Below, in pieces: positions 20,353 to 30,711 of a DNA stretch of 64,000 nucleotides (its first letter is position 1; each line of letters starts with the position of its first letter). The position numbers were made by a program, and so were the translations under genes. Below the pieces are notes generated by a model. It was not told where the DNA came from. It saw only the letters and a program-made list of their open reading frames with translations, and searched no databases. Origin of the DNA: Cordia subcordata (taxonomy: Eukaryota > Streptophyta > Magnoliopsida > Boraginales > Cordiaceae); NCBI GenBank assembly GCA_028554755.1, contig JAPTOF010000030.1, forward strand, positions 1,178,001 to 1,242,000. Direction: 5' to 3'.

Positions 20353-22305
20353 ATGATATTTTGCTCATGGAATATAAGGGGGTCAATTCCCCTAAAAAAA
20401 CATAAAGAAATAAATTTGCTAATTGGAAAGCATAAACTTGATTGTTTTTGTCTCTTGGAGACCAAGGTCACTCAAGATATCGATGCCATTGGTTCTCATT
20501 TTAATACCTTGGGTTTTGATAATTAAATCGATGAGAATATTGCTGGACGTCTTTGGATCTTTTGGAGGAATCATATCAAGCTTACTATCATTGATACAAT
20601 GGATCAAGGTATGCTTTGCCATTTTGATGCTCTATCTCAACTATCTTTCTTTGTGATCTTTGTCTATGGTAGAAATGATCCCCCAAGAAGAAGGGCTCTT
20701 TGGAAGAAAATTGAAAAATGGAGCATGTGGTGCAATTATGACCTTTGTACATTCTTGGTGATTTCAATGAAATTCTTTATTGTAGGGATGGGTCTTCTTC
20801 TTTGTCCATTCCTTCAAGTGCATGGGACATCAAAAATTGTGTCAACAAAGCAAACCTTCATGACTTCAAGGTCATTAGACCTCACTTCACTTGGACAAAT
20901 AGAAGTTCAAATAGAAATCTTCTTGCAAGCAAACTTGATAGAGCCTTGGTGAATACTTGTTGGATTGATTACATGGTGAATTCTTTTCTCTTGGTGGATT
21001 CTGTGGCAATTTCAAAGCATTGTCCTTTCATTCTTCATACATAAAAGCCCAAGCTTGCCTTCCCATAGCCTTTTAAATTCTATAATGCTTGGATAACTCA
21101 TGATCTTTTCTTGCAAGTTGTGGATAAACATTGGAGTGCACGGGTTTTTGGCACTCTAATGTTCATATTATGTCAAAAGCAAAAGCACCTCAAGCAAACT
21201 TTAAAGAAGTTTGACAAGGAGAATTTCTCATGCATCCCTCAACAAATTCATAAACTCAAAGAGTTGCTTAATAATGTTCAAGCTGACTTGTTGAATGGTC
21301 ACCTCAACGAAGAGATTCTTAACAATGAGAAGAATATTCTTATGAAGATTGAGACACTTGAAGCCACCTATAATCACATGCTTCATCAAAAATCTCGGCT
21401 CAATTGGATCAAAGAGGGAGATGCAAATACAAAATTTTTCCATAGCATTATTCCAGGAAGGAAGAGTAAAAATACAATCAATGCAATCCAAGATGATGAT
21501 GGTACGTTTATCTATTCAAATGATGGCATCAAAGCTGAGTTCATATCCTATTTCAAACGCCTTCTTGGTACTTCCACTTACTCTTGTTCAAATGGGGAAA
21601 GCATCAAAGCTATAATTGGCAAATCTATTAATGGTGATTGCTTGGACATGTTGGTTGCACCATTTACTCATGAGGAGATCAAAAGCACTTTATTTTCTCT
21701 CAATCCAAACAAAAGCCCAGGGTCGGATGGCTACACACCTCTTCTACAGAGCGGCTTGGGACATTGTTGGTTATGATATTCTTAAAGCCATTGGATCCTT
21801 TTTTGACTCCACAAGATTTCTTAAAGAGGTAAATGCAACCTACATTTCTTTAGTACCTAAAGTCCCAAACCCTTTCACGGTAAAAGACTTTAGGCCAATC
21901 TCTTGTTGCAACACAATTTACAAGTACATTTCAAAGATGCTTGCAAATAGGCTCAAAGCTTGCCTCCCAAATTTGATCTCATGGAACCAATCGACTTTCA
22001 TTAAGGATAGGCTCATTAATGAAGACACTCTTATTGCTTATGAACTCCTTAAAGGCTACTCAAGAAGTCATATTTCTCCTAGATGTGCTCTCGAGGTTGA
22101 CATTATGAAGGCTTTTGATTCCTTGAATTGGGTTTTCATTGAGAATACCCTCCTTGTTTCTGGCTTCCCCTATAAATTTGTGGCTTGGATTATGGCTTGT
22201 GTCTCATCCCCATGCTTTTCCATTGCTCTCAATGGTAGTCTTGAAGGGTATTTCAAAGGTGCAAAAGGCATAAGATAAGGTGACCCCTTCTTTCCATATC
22301 TATTT
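20353..22305 (+). pseudogene. LINE ORF2 (EEP, linker, RT first half), E7
   Basis: Starts at ATG 20353 with MIFCSWNIRGSIPLKKHKE. EEP motifs: CLLETKVTQD, LGDFNEILYC near 20755, FTWTNRSS, LASKLDRALVNTCW, and SKHCPFILHT, where the catalytic SDH is SKH. The linker (21111-21740) carries HQKSRLNWIKEGDANTKFFH. RT motifs: SLNPNKSPGSDGYT, KDFRPISCCNTIYK, EVDIMKAFDSLNWVF, then GIR-stop-GDP (Gln to TAA at 22275) and FFPYL at the E13 poly(T). The rest of the RT resumes at 40366. Confidence 0.9.
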
Positions 22306-22511
22306 TTTTTTTTGTAGAGCAAGGAAGATTGATGTATTAACTTCAAAAATGTATAAAGGTAATTACAAAAGAATGAGCTATCCCACTATACAATCGAGTT
22401 TCCATGATTTACAAATGCCAATACTTGTGCTAGTGGGTGCAAATTTTTTACAAAAAAAATCTTACATCATTAAGGATTGTCTTCTGTTCTTGCTTCATTG
22501 CAAAAGATCCT

Positions 22512-23270
22512 TCAGTTACTCTCAGCCCAAATGTGATAAATTGATGCTCCAAGTAAGTATTTGAGAATGGTAGCCTTGAGATTCTTTTCCAAAGCCCAAG
22601 GAATTAGGTAGGCAATGATATCTTCCCAACCAATTAGGTTTTCCAGAACATTAATGAGGTGAAGACCATTCCTCCAAATCCTTGAAGCTACATGAGAAGA
22701 AAATGTGATCTCTTGTTTCACAACCCAAGTGACAAAAAGTGCATAAGGGGTTGATTTGAATACCCCAATGTAGGATCCTCTACTTGGTGTTGAGTTTGTC
22801 CTTAAAAGCAAGCCAAGCAATGAATCCATGCCTCAAGTTATGACCCTTAAACCAAATCAGGTTATTACCATTAAAGGGTTCTCCTTTGCAACGGATATGA
22901 TCCTATGTGTGTTTGAATGAAAATTGACCACTGAGGGAAAGAGACCAAATAATCTTATCCATGCTACCATTCTTAAGAACAATATTTGGGGGGCTGATGT
23001 GAATCAAATTAATAGGCCAATTCCATGCACCGTTAGAGAAGATGGAACTCACCTTTGCCAAATAAGAAGGGGACAGAAAATGGTTGCTCTAATGTTAAGT
23101 GAGGTATCCATCCATATGCCAACAATCATGCCAAAAGAAGTTGTTGTTTCCATCACCAAGAATATGCTTTATGTGCTTTCTTGCTTCCGTTCGAAATTGA
23201 AGAAGTGCTTTCAGAGTCCAACTAGCATCATAAGGGCAAGAAATGCTTCAAATGGATTCTCCTTTAAGAT
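22512..23270 (-). pseudogene. ORF2 zf-RVT part, E13
   Basis: Minus strand: CALFVTWVVKQEITFSS, the decayed knuckle region of the C-F-MGCETRDHLFF type, then RIWRNGLHLINVLENLIGWE, DIIAYLIPWALEKNLKATIL, KYLLGASIYHIWAE. To the right are further fragments equivalent to the pre-zinc region up to 23270, where E14 is inserted. Many frameshifts. Confidence 0.8.
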
Positions 23271-23287
23271 AATATGAGTACACCTAA

Positions 23288-23400
23288 ATGTAACTCTCTT
23301 GGATAAAAAAATTTCTCTCTCTAGAAATATGCTCTCCCTTCTCTCTAGAGTTACTACACTCAATTTCCAAACTTTATCTTCTTAAATTCATCTTTCAACC
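23288..23400 (+). promoter_or_regulatory. 5' UTR of E14
   Basis: About 113 bp with the family pyrimidine block TTTCTCTCTCTAGAAATA, then CTCTCCCTTCTCTCTAGAG and a short leader to the ATG. It is shorter than the 150-200 bp 5' UTRs of E19, E20 and E24 and lacks their CCACCA tract. Internal promoter function is inferred. Confidence 0.6.
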
Positions 23401-25960
23401 ATGCCTAAGAAGAAAAATCACACTTCTTCCCGTAAAAGTGCTAGGATCAAGGCTATCAAGGAAAAACTTAAAGAATCCTATGAAGAAATCTCTCAAAATT
23501 TTAATGAACAAGTAGGAAATGGGGCTAGATTTTCTGAAACTTCACATGCCATGGCTGAACATTCATCTTCATCTTTAATGGAGGAAAAGGAGTTTTCAAC
23601 CAACTCTTGCAGGGATCTCAACCAACAAAGCAACATGGGATTTTTGGCCTCATCTTTTAAGCAAAATGAGCAATCAGCTGCGGCAAGTAAGCATTCATCT
23701 CCTCAAGCTCAAGTTTATTTTGAAGATTTGGATAAGAAAATTGAAGAAGCTAGAAAAATTTGCCCCCCCTCAATTGGTTTGGGAAAATTCCTTGAGGAAA
23801 AATACAATATCTCCAAGAAGGAACTTGTGCAAAGTTTGTCCAAAAAGAGTCGTGAAAGATTAGTGCCAAAAGAAAATGATGATTTGCATTCTCATCTTCA
23901 AAATGTGGAGAACATTTCTCATGCTTCAAAATCTGATTTCCATCATTCTAATATGAACGAAAATGAACTTCAAATCAGCAAAAGCACTTCGGCGTCTATT
24001 TGTGCTGAAATGCATCTTGCAAACGAGCTTGTCTCTTCTCCAACTCAAAATGCAATTTCTCATGGTCAAAACCATTCTATTTTGCTTGAAAATTTCGTTG
24101 CAAATTCCCAAAATTTCAGCCATGGAAGTTCTGGTACGATTGAAGAAGATGGAAAAGCAAACTGGTTAATACCCAATGGTTTCTCAGTTGGTAAGGTACA
24201 TGACAAACCTGATTCTGCAGCTACTTTTTCAGGCCAAAAGGACCTCTTTCTGCCTCCCCACACCATAATATGACCGCACATCTCTCAAATTCCAATGTGG
24301 GAGGCCCACCACTCAATTTGAATCACACTTTTGATGCTAACCTAGAAGAATTTCCCCCTTTGTGTATTCAGCCGAGTGGCAAATCTGCTGGTCCATGTGG
24401 CTTTGAACATGGCACATATGTGGCTGCCACATCATTTAATGATGCCACTTCACCTATGCAAACAAATCAGCAAAGCTCTTCCCAGAATCAATACCAAAAT
24501 GGCTCTTCTTTTGGCCAACAAAAGCGTTCAGCCTCTTCGTCCATGTCAGCTCCTCCTTTTGACATGGCTGCCGCTTATGACTCTTTAAAAAATACTTGTC
24601 ATTCTCCACAAGTTCCAAATGGAAATGACCTCCAGCAAGCTCCTCAGCGTTTAATCAACCAAAATCATGTCCTCTCCCATGGACATCTCCATGCAATTTC
24701 AATTGGTCAAGAGCATCATTTTCAAGGAAATCATTACACCTCAACTCCTCTCTTTTCTCAAGGAATTCATGAAGCAAATGGAGGAAGTTTTTGTGACCAA
24801 CTTCAGCAAAATACTTTTTCTACATCCCAGCCAGCAAGCACATCATTTCAAGCTCCCCTTCAACACTCGGCATGGGCATCAAATTTGGATTGGAAGGACC
24901 ATCTTGTAGGTAACCTCATGCATTCTCTTAAACTTGATTTTCATGAGCCTCTTGTTGAAAATGGAAGAATAGGGGCTGCCCCACCAAGTGAAGTCTTTGA
25001 AGAGGGTGATAGGCATTGGAAACATTGCCTCATTAGCCAATTCTTAGATAGGCCTCCCCCATTTTTCCTCCTTAGGAAAATGGTTGATAATCATTGGAAA
25101 AAATTTGGCAAGGTGGAGATTAAATCGGCTGAGAATGAGTTCTTTGTTTTTAAGTTTGAAAATGATGAGTATTGCAATCAAGTTATGGAACAACTTTGGC
25201 ACGTTAATCACCGGCCTCTCTTATTAAGAAAGTGGGATGCTAATGCACAAATGATAAACTTTGGATGGGAAAAAGTGCCACTTTGGGTCAAACTTAGAAA
25301 TGTTCCATGCTCACTTATCACTCGAAGAGGTCTTAGCTACATTACAAGTACTATTGGCATACCATTACAAATGGATAAGCTTACGGAATCACGTACCTTT
25401 GTTGGTTTTGCAAGAGTGTGTGTGGAAATGGATCTTTCAAACTCTCTCCCTGATCACACCTATGTGAAATTAAGAAATGGGGATTGGGCCAAAATTGACA
25501 TTGAATATGCATGGAAGCCTCTTGTTTGCCCTTCTTGCAAGATTGTTGGACACTCCTTTCTATGTGTCAAAATGGTCCCCCAAAAAATGCTCCTAGGCAA
25601 GCACCTAAAGTGATTGAAAAGAAGAATGATAATTGGAAAATGGCAAAGAATAGAAGAGTGTGGAAGAGAGTTGAGAATTTTAATCCTACACCATTCTCCA
25701 ATGTGGTGGTTAATTCAGTTCAAGCTCCAAGTTTGGCAAAGAATCCAGCCCCTATTGTTGAAGAAAAGTTGGAAAATAATCGTTTTGCGGTCCTTAATGC
25801 AAATGAAGGCACATCAAAAGTAAAGGATGATTTGATAAAGAGTGATGAAGAAAATGTCATGATCCAAGAAAATGACACAAATGTTGCTGATTTGGATGCC
25901 CAACAACATGAAAATCAAAATGAAGTGCAATTGATTGAAGATAACTTGAGTGTTGAGTAA
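23401..25960 (+). pseudogene. ORF1 (type A), whole length, best-preserved ORF1-only copy, E14
   Basis: MPKKKNHTSSRKSARIKAIK at the start; helical, charged ELKES/NISKKELVQSLSKKSRER region; Ser/Asn/Gln-rich linker; LEEFPPLCIQP near 24345 (FPPL motif); HSAWASNLDWKDHLVGNLM; DUF4283 (FHEPLVENGRIGAAPPSEVF to RTFVGFARVCVEMDL, 24930-25440); knuckle CPSCKIVGHSF...; acidic tail. About 850 codons, long for this family owing to the linker. Only two frameshifts are visible: one near 24255 and one near 25555 inside the knuckle, which costs the last zinc ligand. No in-frame stop was seen inside the 291- and 448-codon open stretches. Confidence 0.9.
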
Positions 25961-26115
25961 GATAGATGGGAAGGGAATATTGGGAACACACTTGAAGGCT
26001 CTCGGACCAGACTTGAACATCCTAATCCTACCCCCATTTGATGCGTTTCGAGACTTGATTGGATCTCTCTTTATTGTTTTTCTTCTTGGGATTTCCCTTT
26101 TGTTTTGATTTGCTT

Positions 26116-26165
26116 ACCCTCAAACTTGTCTTGCTTTGTAATGTTGTATCATTTAGTTTGAGGGT
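26116..26165 (+). other. 3'-UTR stem-loop of E14
   Basis: ACCCTCAAACT (26116-26126) pairs perfectly with AGTTTGAGGGT (26155-26165), 11 bp. TTGTATC is in the loop. Relative to E11 and E12, several pairs differ with pairing preserved. Confidence 0.88.
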
Positions 26166-26245
26166 TTGGATGGTGTTGTACTGAATTTTGCGCTTCATAA
26201 AAATCTTACTTAATCCGCAAAAAAAAAAATATGAGTACACCTAAT

Positions 26246-27225
26246 GACTCCAAAGAGAAACTTTGCATGAGTGCATTCTTCAAAAGGTCTTTAGCATGAA
26301 GAAAGAGTTGATGTCCTCAAGTTTCCTAACACCAAGACCCCCTTCTTTTAGTGGTAAACAAATGTCCTTTCATGTAACTTTTGGCCCCATATTTCTCCAA
26401 AGGAAAGCCTTAAATTTAGTTTCAATGGCAGCTAAAATACTTTTAGGAATGAGTACAACACTTGCCCAAAAAGCAAAAATTTGCATGAGGGTAGATGTGA
26501 TGAGAAGAAGTCTTCCTACATAAGAAAGCTAAGTTTTTGCCCAATGCTCAATTTTTCCTTTGATCTTCTCCATGAGGGGGTGAAAATCAAATTTCCTCAA
26601 TTTTCTAGTGACAAGAGGAATCCCTAAATATCTAATTGACGAGGCTCCTTCATTGAAGTCAATTTTGTCCAAGATATCTACCTTATCATCATTTTAAATT
26701 CTGCCAAAGAAGATGTTGCTTTTTATAGGATTAATCCTAAGCCCCCGAGTAGAAGGAAAAGGTATGCAAAGTTTTCCATAATGCAAGTAATGGAATTGGT
26801 GTTAAAAATGGAAAGGTCATCCGTAAAGCAAAGATGATTGAGCTTGAGTGATGCACATTTCAGATGAAAGCCAAAATCCAAAGTAGATTCAAGATTATTG
26901 AGCATACAAGTGAGCAATTCCATGCAAATAACAAAAAGATAGGGAAAGAGGGGGTCTCCTTGTCTAATACATTTGCTCCTTGGATGAAACCTTCAAGACT
27001 ACCATTAATAGAGATGAAGAAGCTTGGTGTAGAAATGCAAGCAATAATCCAATCCATAAATTTCTTGGGGAATCCAAAAGCAATAAGAGCAATCTCAATG
27101 AAGTTCAAATTGAGGGTATCAAAAGCATTCATGATGTCAATTTTGAGTACACATCTAGTTGAAATATGCTTTCTAGAGTAACCTCTCAAGATATCATGAG
27201 CAATAAGAATGTTTTCATTGATGAG
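26246..27225 (-). pseudogene. ORF2 RT part, E13
   Basis: Minus strand: NENILIAHDILRGYSRKHIS, CVLKIDIMNAFDTLNLNF (consensus MKAFDSLNW, so Lys to Asn and Trp to Leu), FPKKFMDWIIACIST, RQGDPLF-like decayed GDP turn, LNHLCFTDDLSIF (FADD is FTDD, both Asp kept), then the thumb and the GGLGVRKLEDIN region down to 26246. Frameshifts and stops are present. Confidence 0.82.
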
Positions 27226-27318
27226 CCTATTCTTTTTTTTTTTTGGCTAAGTGAGTAATTTCATTAATGTGAAAAATGTACAAGAACATTGAACAGGAAA
27301 GTACAAAAAGGAGATGTC

Positions 27319-28728
27319 CTATACAAGAATATCATCTAATCTCCACAATTTACATAAGGCGATGGTTAAATAATTGGACTTAAATTTTCTACCAAAAGAA
27401 AGTCTAATTCTAACATCATTAAAAATTACAAGTGAGATGAACTCCTTAGTCTTGGCTTCATGATTAAAGATATATCTGTTTCTTTCAAGCCAGATATGAT
27501 TGATAGATGCTCCAAGTAAGTGCTTTATTATGGTGGCTTTTAAATGATTCTCAAGAGAAAATGGCATTAGATATGCAACAATGTCATCCCAGCAGATCAA
27601 ATTTTCTAGAACAAAGGTAATAGCAAGTCTATACCTCTAAATTCTACGTGTGAAGCTACATTCAAAGAAAAGGTGATCCCTTGTTTCGTACCTCATGTGG
27701 CAAAAGATACAAAGAAGATTTGCAATCAGCCCCCAATTCAGATGTCTAAAATTTGTGGAACGTCGTTCTTGAAAAGCAAGCCAACAGATAAAACCATGTC
27801 TAAGACTGAAACCTTTATGCCATACCAACTGATGCCAACAAATGGGGTGACCTATCTCTCAAATATGCACCCAAGCAAGTTTGAATGAGAAATCACCATT
27901 AGTTGATAGCAGCCAAATAAGAGTATCTTGGACATTTTCATCGAGGTTAACATGTGGGATTTGAACATGAATGAGATTAATAGGCCAAATCCAGTGTCGA
28001 TCATGGAAAACTTCAATAACCTTAGTGTAGAAAAGTGGAGTTTGAAATGTGGTGCTCCAATTTCTCAAGAGAGGCCTCTCCAAATGCCAATTGTCAATCC
28101 AAAAGAATGTATTAGAGCCATTTCCCACTTGGTGTTGGATTAATTTCCTTGCTTTCTCTCGACATTGCAAAAGAGACTTTATGATCGAGCTTGCATCATG
28201 TGGTGGTTGCGTAACCCAAATGGAGTTGTTTTTGATGTAATTTGTATGAATCCAATTACTTTAAAGGGTATTTTTTTGCTGCATACATTCTCCAAAAAAA
28301 ATTAAGCAAAACTGTCTCATTGATCTCCCTAATTTTTTGTATGCCAAGCCCTCCTTCATTGAGAGGCAAATAAATGTCTTTCTAAGCTCCTTTACGCTCG
28401 GTACCTCTCCAAAGAAAAGCTTAAACTTTGATTCAATGGCTGCCAATGTACCTTTTGGGAGGAGAACAGTACTAGCCCAATAGGAACAAATTTGCGTATG
28501 AGTGGATTTGATGAGAGCAAGTCTTCCCGCAAATGAGAGCCACTTATTTGCCGAAAAGTTAAGCTTTGTAGTAAGTTTTTCAAGAAGAGAAATGTAATTA
28601 GATTTACGAAGCTTTCTTGGGACAAGTGGAATGCCCAAATGATAGAGGTTTTTGATCAAAGATTTTACTTCCTTTTGCTTGCTAAGGGAAATAAGACCTC
28701 TAGTGTTCCATGAACACATCATTGATAA
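27319..28728 (-). pseudogene. ORF2 with EEP-to-thumb deletion, E15
   Basis: Starts MMCSWNTRGLISLSKQKEVK (ATG near 28720) and then, at SLIKN/LYHLGIPLVP near 28650, changes from EEP codon about 24 to the post-catalytic thumb YLGIPLVPRKLRK. The catalytic EEP, the linker and all RT active-site blocks (about 2 kb) are missing. Downstream are KWLSFAGRLALIKSTHTQIC, the GGLAYKKL region, zf-RVT CIFCHMRYETRDHLFFEC near 27690, and LWRLDDILV at the end. The junction is in frame. It could not encode an active RT. Confidence 0.87.
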
Positions 28729-29420
28729 GGTGGAGAAGGGAGAGCTTGGGGCTCCCAAGAAGTGTTACCTTGTGCATTTGGTGAAGGGGCTTCACTTGTA
28801 TTTGGATCATCATAAATTTGATTTTTCTCATTGAAGTCTTCAACATGTCCAAGAGCATCGAAAGGGTTCTTTGAACCATTTAGGGTGCACCTCTTTGGAC
28901 TTGAATTTCTAGTGGTGCTAGAAGACCTTGACTTGCTCTTCTTTGCTTCAACAACACCTTTATTCTTTGTTTCAAGTGAGGGAGTATGATGCTTCTCATA
29001 GTTTTGTGCATTTCTATCCAAGGTAGAGTCCTTTTTTCCCCATAACATGCCATTCTTCATTCAATTTTGGCTTGGGCTCAATAGAGGCTACCTTTTGTGC
29101 CGAGTTATCAAAGGACAATATTTTTCAACATGGCCAACCATTTTACAATGCTCACATTTTGAAGGTTTCCAAGCAATCTCAACCTCAACTTTGGCTCTTG
29201 ATCCATCCCTAAGTTTGGGATAAATTTCCTCTAGTAAATGTCCATCAAGGTCTACTTCTATGCACACCCTAGCAAACTCTAAATTCCTCCTCGATTTGGT
29301 GAGGGTATCCATTTGTAAAGGCCTTCCAATGAAGGAGGCAATGTAACTTAAGCCTTCTCTTGACCATAAGCTCAAAGGCACTTCTCTAAGCTTCACGCTT
29401 ATTGGAATTTTATTTCACTT
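28719..29420 (-). pseudogene. ORF1 C-terminal half fused to a 5' UTR, E15
   Basis: After the 5'-UTR-like tract, coding begins at KLREVPLSLWSREGLSYIAS, then TKSRRNLEFARVCIEVDLDG, WKPSKCEHCKMVGHVEKYC (intact CX2CX4HX4C) and, after a frameshift, KNGMLWGKKDSTLD, NPFDALGHVEDFN and LPSPPYQ-stop. The ORF1 TGA overlaps the ORF2 ATG in the sequence ATGATG. The N-terminal half of ORF1 and half of DUF4283 are absent. Confidence 0.85.
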
Positions 29421-29578
29421 CAAAGGTAAGGTTTTAAGAAAAGATGGCTTGAGTATGGTGGTAGAATGGAGGATGGGGTGTCTGAGTGGTGGAGAGAGTT
29501 GTAGATGGTGGTATTGGTGTCAAGAGGGCTTAGAGAGAAGGAAGACAAAATCCATGTGAGCTATTGGTTCCTATTCTT

Positions 29579-30692
29579 AACAAAAGTCGATTGATTCCAA
29601 GGGATGATATGGTGCAAGTAATTCTTGATCCTATTTGCAAGCGATTTTGGGATGCATTTGTAGATAGTATTGCAACATGAGATTGACCTAAAATCTTTCA
29701 CCATGGAGGGATTAGCCACCTTAGGAATAAGAGTAATGGTAGTGACATTTACCTCTTTGAGAAGCTTTCAATCTTCGAAGAAGGAGATAATAGCTTTTAA
29801 GACATCATCCCCCACTATATCCCAAGCGGCCATATACAAATGAGAAGTATAACCGTCGGGCCCCAGACTTTTGTTTGGGTTCAAAGAGAAAAATGTATAT
29901 TTGACTTCCTCTTTCATGATTGGGGTAATAAGAGCATCAATGGAGACATCTTTTTTTTTTGCGGAGCAAGAAAGTAATTGTATTTCACAAATCAAAGAGA
30001 ATGTACAAGTACAAACAAAAGAGTGGGGGAAAGGAGGAGGCTCTAGGAATCAAGCCTCCACAATTTACAAAGTGTTTTGTTCAAGGGGGAGAGAGTAAAT
30101 TTTCTACAGCAAGTATGCTTAACTCTAACTTCATTAAAGATAGAACTAAAAATGTACTCCTCGGTCTTGGCTTCATTTTGAAAGAGTCGCTGATTCCTTT
30201 CCTTCCAAATGTGATAGATGGCTGCTCCAAATAGGAATCAATGGAGACATCTTGAATGTGCTTACCGATGATATTTTTTATCCCTTTCACATTTGCCAAA
30301 GATCTAGTATGAGTGCCAAGAAGGCTTTTGAAATAATCAATGAACTCTTTCTTAACATCATGTTCATTAACAAGAAGATCACCATTCTCCTTCTTGATAG
30401 CATGAATTGTGTTTTTAATAAGTCTTCCCTTGATGGCATTATGGAAGAACCTTGCATTTGCATCACCTTCTTTAAGCCAAGAGATCCTGGATTTTTTATG
30501 AAGGATGCCTCTATGAATGGAGTCAAGCTTTTCAATGTTCACAAGAGTTTCTTTTTCTTCTTCAATTAATTGCCCCCTAAAGTTTTCATTAAGAATAGCT
30601 TGCTGAATGTTCCCAAGCTTTTCCTCAAGATCCCTGATTGCGTTATGTATACCAGCCAATTAATCTTTATCAAACTCCTTGAGCGCTATTTT
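29579..30692 (-). pseudogene. ORF2 linker and RT start, E13 (interrupted by E16)
   Basis: Minus strand from right to left: IHNAIRDLEEKLGNIQQAIL, HKKSRISWLKEGDANARFFH, IKNTIHAIKKENGDLLVN, FKSLLGTH, then after E16 ITPIMKEEVKYTFFSLNPNK, SLGPDGYTSHLYMAAWDIVG, KEVNVTTITLIPKVANPSMV (with a decayed frame) and KDFRSISCCNTIYKCIPKS. These are linker and RT blocks 0-2. Open over long stretches but with stops. Confidence 0.85.
29953..30236 (-). mobile_element. E16: 284-bp 5'-truncated LINE tail
   Basis: TSD ATCAATGGAGACATCTT (17 bp, perfect) at 29936-29952 and 30237-30253. Contains only the last ORF2 codons (IYHIWKERNQRLFQ to KLWRLDS-like), the 3' UTR with TGTACTTGTACATTC reversed, and CTTGCTCCGC-A9 reversed. 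Very close in sequence to the 3' end of E17, suggesting the same subfamily. Confidence 0.92.
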
Positions 30693-30711
30693 AAGAAGTT
30701 TTTGCTTTTGG

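Larger units (their letters stand above)
23288..26227 (+). mobile_element. E14: whole-length ORF1-only element with clean TSD
   Basis: TSD AATATGAGTACACCTAA (17 bp, perfect) at 23271-23287 and 26228-26244. The 2.94 kb unit has a 5' UTR with ATTTCTCTCTCTAGAAATA near 23310, the ORF1 start at 23401, the ORF1 end near 25958, a stem-loop and CTTACTTAATCCGC-A10. No ORF2. It lies in the ORF2 of antisense E13, whose sequence resumes at once on the far side. This is the clearest proof in the window that the ORF1-only arrangement is a mobile unit and not a deletion product. Confidence 0.93.
27235..29569 (-). mobile_element. E15: antisense LINE with two internal deletions
   Basis: Poly(T) at 27233-27244. 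TSD CCTATTCTT (9 bp) at 27226-27234 and 29570-29578. On the minus strand it starts with a 5'-UTR-like tract (CTTCCTTCTCTCTAAGCCC and CACCACC repeats, 29569 to about 29430) that runs straight into the middle of the ORF1 DUF4283 domain. ORF1 continues to its stop; ORF2 begins, but after about 17 codons the EEP jumps to the RT thumb. It then continues normally to the zf-RVT and 3' end. Both ends look original, so the deletions are internal. Confidence 0.85.

Noticed and set aside
23401..24273. A host gene for a Ser/Asn-rich nuclear protein
   Set aside because: The frame lies inside the TSD-bounded E14 and continues, after one frameshift, into DUF4283 and the zinc knuckle of ORF1.
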